DNA of 64,000 bases from Rhizaria sp. SCN 62-66 (lineage: Eukaryota; Rhizaria, unplaced): assembly GCA_001724265.1 (NCBI GenBank), contig MEDY01000150.1:1-64000 (forward strand). Reading direction: 5' to 3'. Both the position numbers and the translations under genes were made by a program. The notes beneath the pieces were generated by a model. The model was not told where the DNA came from, made no database searches, and saw nothing but the letters and a program-made list of their open reading frames with translations. Shown piece by piece: positions 59,658-64,000 of this stretch (the first letter of the stretch is position 1; every line of letters starts with the position of its first letter).

Positions 59658-60616
59658 TTACGCGTCCTCGACCATGGCAGCGGGCTGCGCAGCGGCCTCA
59701 GCATCGAGGTCCTCCTGTGCGATGGCGTCAACGTACTCGCGCACGTCGTCATCCTCGAGAACAGTGAACACGGTGTCCTTGCCCACATAGGCGATCTGCA
59801 GCCCCTCGGCGGTGAGCTTGTCCTGCGCGGCGCCCTTGAGCGAGCGCACGGCGTGCAGCACGGCCTCGCGCAGCCCCGTGCCAGCGGCGGGCGCGGAGAA
59901 GGCGTCGATGTGCTTCTCGAGGTACGTCTTGGCGGCCTGCGAGCGAGCGCCGATGGCCTGGGCGCGGAACTCCCACACGTCGCCGGACGGCGAGGTCTCA
60001 AACAGGTGCGGGCCCGTGAAGTCGTAGCCGGCAACGAGGAGCCCCACGCCCGCGGGGCGCTTCTCGGAGCGCTGGGTGTAGACCTGGTTCTTGTCGCCGA
60101 GGGAGCGGACGAGGCGGCCGATGGGGACCGGGGCCTCGTAGCGCCACTTCTCGTCGATGCACTCGTGGCGGAGGAAGTCGCACTGCGCAGCGCCGTCGGG
60201 GATAAGGCCCGAGACGGCGGCGCCGACGTGATCGTCGAGGCGGGTGATCTTGCGCGTGTACGAGGCCAGCTCGGACTCAGCGCGGCGCAGAGCCGCGAGG
60301 ACAACGAAGTCGCCAGAGACCAGGCCCACGCACGCGCTGCCGTGAGTCACAGCGGCGCAGGCGTACTCAACCTAAGATAGACAAAGATAGTGGCAACAAT
60401 TTGCAAAAGAATTCATGACAAAACGATAACAAGGTGGGCGTATCAAGACGTTAAAGAGGATTGTGGACGGTGGGTGGTCAGGACAGAACGAGTCGTGAGA
60501 TCAGATGAAAATACGTGGGAATAGAGTCCTCGACAATAAGATCAAAATCGTACCTGATAAAGGCGCCCCGCAGGGTTGAACGTAGTCACGTCCGTGTCGT
60601 ATTGATCGCGAGACAT
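59658..60616 (-). CDS. PSMA1: 20S proteasome subunit alpha type 1 (alpha6)
   Basis: Exons 60616-60554 (21 codons) and 60371-59658 give 258 aa; the intron is 182 bp with donor GTACGA. The first exon, MSRDQYDTDVTTFNPAGRLY, is the alpha-type N-terminal gate segment with the YD-dipeptide and Pro-Xaa-Gly-Arg motif. It joins onto VEYACAAVTHGSACVGL. Matches to human PSMA1 run throughout: KRPAGVGLLVAGYD, IGARSQAAKTYLEKH and YVGKDTVFTVLEDDDV. Alpha subunits form the outer rings and gate of the 20S core. It ends in TAA. Confidence 0.96.
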
Positions 60617-61116
60617 TTAGCACAGGCACAACTTTCAGATGAGCCTTCGAGTCTACATCAGACTCATCTCGCTGCAACGGTGTGAAATAATCGTTTGTGG
60701 TGGATCGGCAAAAGTTAGGCCGCGACGCACAAAACATCAAGGATTTCGTCGGGATAACTGTCGTAAAATAAAACAAAAACATTTTGCTAGAGTAGCTTCA
60801 GTCGCGATTTTGGATCAAGTGATAAAGTTATTCGTGTATTGAGTTAAACATAATGATTGTGAGCGCGCGGAAGACTGGAGGGTGAGCACTGATGGGCAGC
60901 AAACGGCTGTCCCTTCGGCACAACCTGGCTCACGCGCAGCAGACGCAGGGCAGACGCGACCGCAGCGCTGCAGCAGAGACCCGTAGCAGCGCCGTCGCCG
61001 CGAGTACCGAAGTGCCGGAAGCGAGAGCAACGGCGTCGTTCATGCATTGACAAACGGAGCGATTGCTGCCAGCCCCGACACAGCCTCAGATCTGCGCCCG
61101 TTGGCGGCCGGGGCAC
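60617..61116. other. Intergenic region, 500 bp
   Basis: Spacer between two minus-strand genes, with the PSMA1 promoter expected near 60617. The half nearer 61116 is G+C-richer but shows no coding match. Confidence 0.5.
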
Positions 61117-61552
61117 TTAGTGCGACTCCTTCCAGACCTTGAGGTCCTTGATGAGCTCGGGGGCGGCGGTGACCTTGTGGCGCTGGAGCAGGCCGACGAG
61201 GGCGTCGTCGGAGGTCTGCTGTTGCTCGGGGTGGCCCATGCGCTTAAGCAGCGCCTTGAGCATCTCACGCTCCTGCTTGTTGATGAAGTCGCGCTCAGCC
61301 GCGGACTCCTCCTTCTTGAAGCGGTCGGACATGACGCGCTGGGAGACCTGTGGTGGGTGGATGGGGACAAAGCAAAAGCAGCAAAGGGAAGAGCAAAAGG
61401 GTGAGGTGATGAATCACGACGGGAGGCTTGGGTCAGGCAAAGGCAGGTTTCGGGAAAGGGAAAGGGTAAAGAGAGATGGGACGTACCATGACGGGGGCGG
61501 CGGCAATGCGGGGAGCGACCTTAACAATGGCGGACTGGAAGCGGGAAAGCAT
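61117..61552 (-). CDS. Mitochondrial F1-ATPase inhibitor (IF1-like)
   Basis: Exons 61552-61487 (22 codons) and 61347-61117 give 98 aa; the intron is 139 bp with donor GTACGT. The N-terminal 28 residues (MLSRFQSAIVKVAPRIAAAP onward) form an amphipathic, acid-free presequence. The core, RFKKEESAAERDFINKQERE, matches the minimal inhibitory region of IF1 (F-x-K-R-E-x-A-E-E-x-x-Y/F pattern), followed by MLKALLKRM. The C-terminal 40 residues differ from the His-rich coiled coil of animal IF1. IF1 blocks ATP hydrolysis by the mitochondrial ATP synthase when the membrane potential falls. It ends in TAA. Confidence 0.8.
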
Positions 61553-62099
61553 CTATACGTGGCGAAGCAGGCAGCACCCAGATAGGGCGAGAGTGGGAGG
61601 TGAGTGAGGTGACGAGTTGGAGACGATACAAATCACGCGAGATCTCGCCAAAAACGGACGCAAGAAGCGCTGCAAGAAATAACACACAGCTGCTCACACC
61701 ATGAATCATTCCGAAAATAAAAAACTACTGCTAACGAATGGCCGCAAGAGGTGCATCGAGCTCTGCAAAGTGGACATCTCAAGATCAGCCCACAGCCCCA
61801 TGCCCGTCTGTGTCCCAGTCAAAATCAAGCCGCAGAAGGATCGACCGAGCAGACCAAACTCACAGCAAGCTCAGGGCTTTGTGCAAATAAAGTGAGATAT
61901 AGCGGTAATACATAGTAGTTGAGGAAGTAATAGTGATAGAGCATAAAGTGAATAGATGGATGTGTTTGAAATTTGGTTTTTTTATTCTCTTCCTGATCAT
62001 CCTGCTCCGAGTGAGACGTATTCGGGGCAGAACTGCGCGTCAAATTAGGCGGCGACGTGCGACATTTGTGTTGGGGGGTGGGGGACGCCCGCGTTCAAC
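61553..62099. other. Intergenic region, 547 bp
   Basis: A+T-rich spacer between two minus-strand genes. A 64-codon open frame on the plus strand (61701-61895) is A/T-ending and matches nothing I know, so I do not call it. Confidence 0.5.
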
Positions 62100-62750
62100 T
62101 TACTCCTGGACGGGGAAGGAGAACTCAACCGCGGAGCGGGTGAGGCGGTTGTAGACGGCGGCGAAGGACTTGAGCTTGTCCTCGGTCTCCTTAGCATCCT
62201 TCTTGTCGACGAAGACCTTAAGGAGCTTGGACTGGTCAGCACGCACGCGGGTGCGCTTGCCGACGATGGAGGAGGGGAAGACAATGTCGTCGAGGATGGC
62301 GGCGTGCACGGCAGTGAGGGTGCGCGACTGGGGGCGAGCGATGCCCTTGTACTGAGCCATCTGTGATGATGTAGAGAGGAGCAAGCAAGAGCAAAGCAAG
62401 TGCGAGTGCGCACAGATGAGAAGGGTGAGCGCGGGATGAGAATAGCAAAGCAAGACAGGTGCGGATGGGGATGTAGCTGAGATAAGGGTGAAGAGAAAGA
62501 TGTGGAGAAACGTACCTCGTTGGTGAGGATGGTGCGCTGGGCAATGAAGACGAAGTGGGTGTTGGCGAACTTCTTCTCGAGCTCGCGGGAGAGGCGGGGC
62601 TGGATCGACCTCCTTGGCCGCGCAGAAGTGAAGGGCCTTGAGGCCCGCGAGCTCAGGGGTCTCCTGGAGCTCGACCATAGCCTTAGCAACGCTCTCCTCG
62701 AAAGAGGAGACGGCCTTGCCGTTGGCCTTAACAACCTTGTTAGTCGCCAT
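62100..62750 (-). CDS. RPS7: 40S ribosomal protein eS7, reading frame broken by a 68-nt gap
   Basis: Exons 62750-62516 and 62360-62100; the intron is 155 bp with donor GTACGT. The N-terminus (MATNKVVKANGKAVSSFEES, then ALHFCAAKEV) and the rest (IQPRLSRELEKKF, FVFIAQRTIL, PQSRTLTAVHAAILDDIVFP, SSIVGKRTRV) are clearly eS7. After AAKEV (junction near 62605/62606) the frame shifts and about 23 residues of the central strand are absent. Exon 1 is 235 nt; adding 68 nt gives 303, a whole number of codons matching the phase-0 intron. So the gap is most simply a 68-nt deletion, either in the assembly or in this copy. It ends in TAA. Confidence 0.9.
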   Translation of the reverse strand: MATNKVVKANGKAVSSFEESVAKAMVELQETPELAGLKALHFCAAKEVDPAPPLPRAREEVRQHPLRLHCPAHHPHQRGTFLHIFLFTLISATSPSAPVLLCYSHPALTLLICAHSHLLCSCLLLSTSSQMAQYKGIARPQSRTLTAVHAAILDDIVFPSSIVGKRTRVRADQSKLLKVFVDKKDAKETEDKLKSFAAVYNRLTRSAVEFSFPVQE

Positions 62751-64000
62751 TAGGAAGAGAGGCTACAAAGCAATAGGAACGTCGGAAGCAAAAGAGAGTA
62801 TGGAAAGCAGTGAGCATGGGCATGGACGCAACAGACACGAAAGCGGGGGTCCTCAGACCGATTGCGAGGGTGGCCAGAGTGAGCTCTGTTGTCCCGGTCA
62901 ACAAGTGAGCACAACTTCGCATCACAAAACTAGGGTAACGAAGGCGTCTGGCAATAACGCAAACCCACTGTAGGATAGAATAATTCCTGTTTTATCATAG
63001 CAAATCATCCCTAGACGCATAGTCCGCACGCCGGATCCATAAAGACTGTCCTCAATCCGCGCCTCGACCTCACACACTGGGCCCGACTGATGCCCGCGGT
63101 GCGGCGACTCGGCTAAGGGCCATCTAAGTACCCCAGAATGTATTTCCCCCTTTTCGCGAACCGGGTCCAGGACGAGCTGCCTCAAGCTATTATCACGGAA
63201 GGTTTTTAAAACAACTATATCGTCGGATGACACCATTTTTTAACTATGGGGATGACACGAAGTGTACTATCATGGCAATTTATCACAACGTCTGGGTCGC
63301 GATATGAAAGCGGCCAAAGGGGGGGAAAACTCGACTGTTGGTCGACACAACTATTGCATAACACATCTCTAATAGCTCCCTCAAAACGATTGGTGGACAT
63401 ACCTCTGAGAAGTCCGATCTGCGGAGCAAGTCTATTCCTGTTATATTTTTTCTCTTCAGTCCTGCATATTGCTGTCTTAGATCGATAATGTGGGTAATCA
63501 CTGCTTGTGTCGTGTGAACAGGATTTGATGCTGTGTTAATCGTTCATCGTCACCAACATCAGCTTCCGCCTCGCCTCGTTCGTTCCCATGATGTCGATTA
63601 ACTGTGACGTCCACCCACCTTGCTCGTATCCGTCTCTCTTCCATGTTTGGCTGTGTCAACTGCAACTCGTGCTGCCTAGCAATCTTGCTCTCAATAAACT
63701 GAGCAACGTAGCAGATCATGTCGCACTTCATCAGTGATCTACTCATGCCAGTGCGCATCTATAGTTGGCAGATCGATTGAGCTGCTGATGTGTGTGTTAA
63801 GGTGTTGCTTGCGTTCCAAAACATCCAATAAACACACAATCGACAACAAAACAGAAATGAGTGGCAATGTGCTTTGTAAGACAACATCTGTTGTACAACA
63901 GATCAAAGCAAAACAAAAATGTATTAATTCAATTAAACGTTGCTAGTAAGGATACTATGTAACATAAGGTATATTGATCTTGACAATTTCTCCGGCACAA
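62751..64000. other. Intergenic region to the window end, 1250 bp
   Basis: Upstream of eS7, so its promoter should lie near 62751. The stretch 63020-63240 is G+C-richer and holds a 104-codon minus-strand frame, but it has no recognisable protein or RNA match. The last 400 bp are A+T-rich. No complete gene is seen. Confidence 0.45.

Noticed and set aside
62922-63236. A 104-codon minus-strand open frame in the last intergenic region
   Set aside because: Codon third positions are not G/C-biased as in real genes here, and no protein or RNA family is recognised. I also considered a tRNA T-arm near 63160, but the stem does not pair.
1-64000. CRISPR arrays, insertion sequences, prophage or operon-type features
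   Set aside because: Spliceosomal introns and eukaryotic gene content show this is nuclear DNA. I saw no transposase or terminal inverted repeats.

Overview
This window looks like nuclear DNA of a gene-dense unicellular eukaryote. The evidence is spliceosomal introns (19 inferred), coding DNA rich in G+C and intergenic DNA rich in A+T, and eukaryote-only proteins: LSm6, AMPK gamma, kinesin-3, CMTR1, 20S proteasome alpha, eS7 and P2X. A mitochondrial F1 inhibitor with a presequence argues for an ATP-synthase-bearing mitochondrion. Many proteins carry very long Ala, Gln, Ser and Gly tracts. I do not assign a taxon.

I model 18 genes. From left to right they are: a giant PX/nucleotidyltransferase protein (minus, 244-12294); KIN17 (plus, 13044-15629); a coiled-coil protein (minus, 15874-18588); LSm6 (plus, 19854-20238); AMPK gamma (minus, 20782-23551); a dual-specificity phosphatase (plus, 23954-25725); a two-domain NDP kinase (plus, 26141-28387); a kinesin-3 with a CaaX end (plus, 29198-33383); CMTR1 cap methyltransferase (plus, 34522-38063); a CASTOR-like arginine sensor (minus, 38395-41475); a large unrecognised Gln/Ala-rich protein (plus, 42062-48311); a P2X receptor (plus, 48784-50553); a DusA-type dihydrouridine synthase (minus, 50871-55019); a small coiled-coil protein (plus, 55168-55985); MFSD1 (minus, 57035-58744); proteasome alpha PSMA1 (minus, 59658-60616); F1-ATPase inhibitor (minus, 61117-61552); and ribosomal protein eS7 (minus, 62100-62750, frame broken).

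The main discovery is that TAG appears to be a sense codon, most likely glutamine. Seven in-frame TAGs interrupt four genes (KIN17, the 42-48 kb gene four times, P2X and Dus). In each, coding-quality sequence or a conserved domain continues in the same frame beyond it. None of the 18 genes ends in TAG: 11 end in TAA and 7 in TGA. One TAG lies inside a run of Gln codons, and one lies within the Dus catalytic domain.

Other notable points are a near-uniform GTACG 5' splice site (17 of 19 introns), a nutrient- and energy-sensing set (AMPK gamma, CASTOR-like sensor, MFSD1), a kinesin with a prenylation motif, an NDP kinase whose first domain has lost its catalytic residues, and a 68-nt gap that breaks eS7.
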